Source of the DNA: CAYVQA01 sp045119035
Lineage (GTDB): Bacteria > Bacillota_I > Bacilli_A > ML615J-28 > CAG-313
Assembly (NCBI GenBank): GCA_045119035.1
Contig: JBGVCU010000069.1
Span: 1 to 5,443, forward strand
Direction of reading: 5' to 3'
Length of the DNA: 5,443 nucleotides
Shown: positions 5,189 through 5,443 of the stretch, in pieces
Numbering within the stretch: position 1 is the stretch's first letter
Layout: the number at the start of each line of letters is the position of its first letter
Notes under the pieces: model-generated
Database searches by the model: none
Told to the model about the DNA's origin: nothing
Seen by the model: the letters and a program-made list of their open reading frames with translations, nothing else
Program-made: the position numbers and the translations under genes

Positions 5189-5443
5189 GTTTAAATGTTT
5201 TTGATCTTGAAAATCTAAACACTTAAAAGCTTTATACTCCGAAAGTTCCTTTCCAAGAGTCTTATTTTGAAAATAATATTCTCCAGCTTTTAAAAGATTA
5301 ATAGCTGAATTATGATCTCTATCAATAATGTTACCACATTTACATTTTAGTGTACGATTGGTAACATCTGACATTTCTTTATGTCTTTCTCCACATTTAG
5401 AACAGATCTGAGAACTTGGATAATATTTGTCTGTATAGACAAT
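5180..5443 (-). CDS. tnpB: TnpB-family RNA-guided nuclease with zinc ribbon, C-terminal fragment; 5' end outside window
   Basis: The minus-strand frame is open from the right edge to TAA at 5180-5182, giving 87 residues. The ATG at 5374 is internal, not a start, because the frame continues upstream in recognisable TnpB sequence. Visible in order: Y-P-S-S-Q (8-12), the first zinc-ribbon half C14-x-x-C17, the second half C34-x-C36 followed by G37, then DRDHNSAINLLKAGE (41-55), the RuvC III motif with D43 as the expected catalytic residue. The spacing within the second half is CxC rather than the usual CxxC. The tail KTLGKELSEYKAFKC and on is shared with the remnant at 749-853. The gene converges on gp4 with 47 bases between stops. 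The product would be an RNA-guided DNA nuclease. It is intact as far as can be seen; the first two RuvC motifs and any tnpA lie beyond the window. Confidence 0.9.
   Translation of the reverse strand: MVYTDKYYPSSQICSKCGERHKEMSDVTNRTLKCKCGNIIDRDHNSAINLLKAGEYYFQNKTLGKELSEYKAFKCLDFQDQKHLNYN
5190..5227. repeat. third element hairpin, copy 2
   Basis: TTTAAATGTTT (5190-5200) pairs with AAACACTTAAA (5217-5227) over 11 positions, with one G.T wobble on the minus strand. It lies in the last tnpB codons. The loop region differs from the tight TAAA hairpin at 726-763. Confidence 0.45.

Larger units (their letters stand above)
5127..5302 (-). ncRNA. candidate TnpB guide-RNA (omega/reRNA) scaffold, right end of the element
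   Basis: Known TnpB guide RNAs are made from the 3' end of tnpB through the right end of the element, in the tnpB direction, with the guide taken from the flanking DNA. Here the corresponding stretch is repeated at 663-850 and folds, in minus-strand order, into the 5190-5227 stem, the 5167-5188 stem and the 5136-5159 stem. The conserved pairing supports a structured RNA or DNA end. The guide would come from the complement of about 5107-5126, i.e. antisense to the last codons of gp4. Transcription is not shown, and the exact ends are inferred from the repeat boundary only. Confidence 0.4.

Noticed and set aside
5372..5374. ATG as the start of the right-hand TnpB
   Set aside because: The frame continues upstream to the window edge with a CxxC zinc-ribbon half and PSSQ motif, so this is an internal methionine.

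Overview
The window reads as a strongly AT-rich piece of a T4-like (contractile-tail) phage or prophage genome. Three structural genes form a tight plus-strand block: a gp25-like baseplate wedge protein (941-1303), a very large gp6/baseplate-J-like wedge protein (1336-4653) and a gp4-like head-completion nuclease (4653-5132). Exact copies of the T4 late-promoter octamer TATAAATA sit just upstream of the gp25 and gp6 genes, which fits late transcription by a gp55-type sigma factor. A small lipoprotein gene (318-572) points to a host with a bacterial lipoprotein pathway, most simply Gram-negative. The host itself cannot be fixed. The structural genes lack a visible Shine-Dalgarno and have A-rich leaders, whereas the lipoprotein gene has a clear one.

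The structural block is bracketed by TnpB (IS200/IS605-type, RNA-guided RuvC nuclease) material. At the left edge (1-237, plus strand) is the C-terminal end of one TnpB. At the right edge (5180-5443, minus strand) is the C-terminal end of a second, zinc-ribbon-bearing TnpB. Between the lipoprotein gene and gp25 lies a third piece (663 to about 850, minus strand). It is a decayed copy of the 3' end of a relative of the right-hand TnpB together with its terminal hairpins. No TnpA (Y1 transposase) is visible.

The most notable signal is the shared terminal module at 663-850 and 5127-5302. Its outermost 62 bases differ at four positions. One pair of differences is compensatory across a stem, one keeps a G.T wobble, and one is in a loop. 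Both copies fold into an ordered hairpin series, and both lie directly downstream of plus-strand genes, where the first hairpin plus a T-rich tail could act as a terminator. The same region on the minus strand is where a TnpB guide RNA scaffold (omega/reRNA) would be encoded. The base-for-base boundary of the right copy includes the stop codon of the gp4 gene, so the element appears to have inserted into the extreme 3' end of gp4. The presumed guide would then be antisense to gp4. This suggests a TnpB acting like a free-standing homing nuclease aimed at an essential phage gene. That reading is inference and needs the left end of the element, which lies outside the window.

Region by region: 1-237 TnpB C-terminus; 238-317 AT-rich inverted repeats and a ribosome binding site; 318-572 lipoprotein; 573-662 AT-rich spacer with one stem-loop; 663-902 TnpB remnant and hairpin array; 903-940 late promoter and A-rich leader; 941-5132 gp25-gp6-gp4; 5133-5179 hairpins between convergent genes; 5180-5443 TnpB C-terminus.
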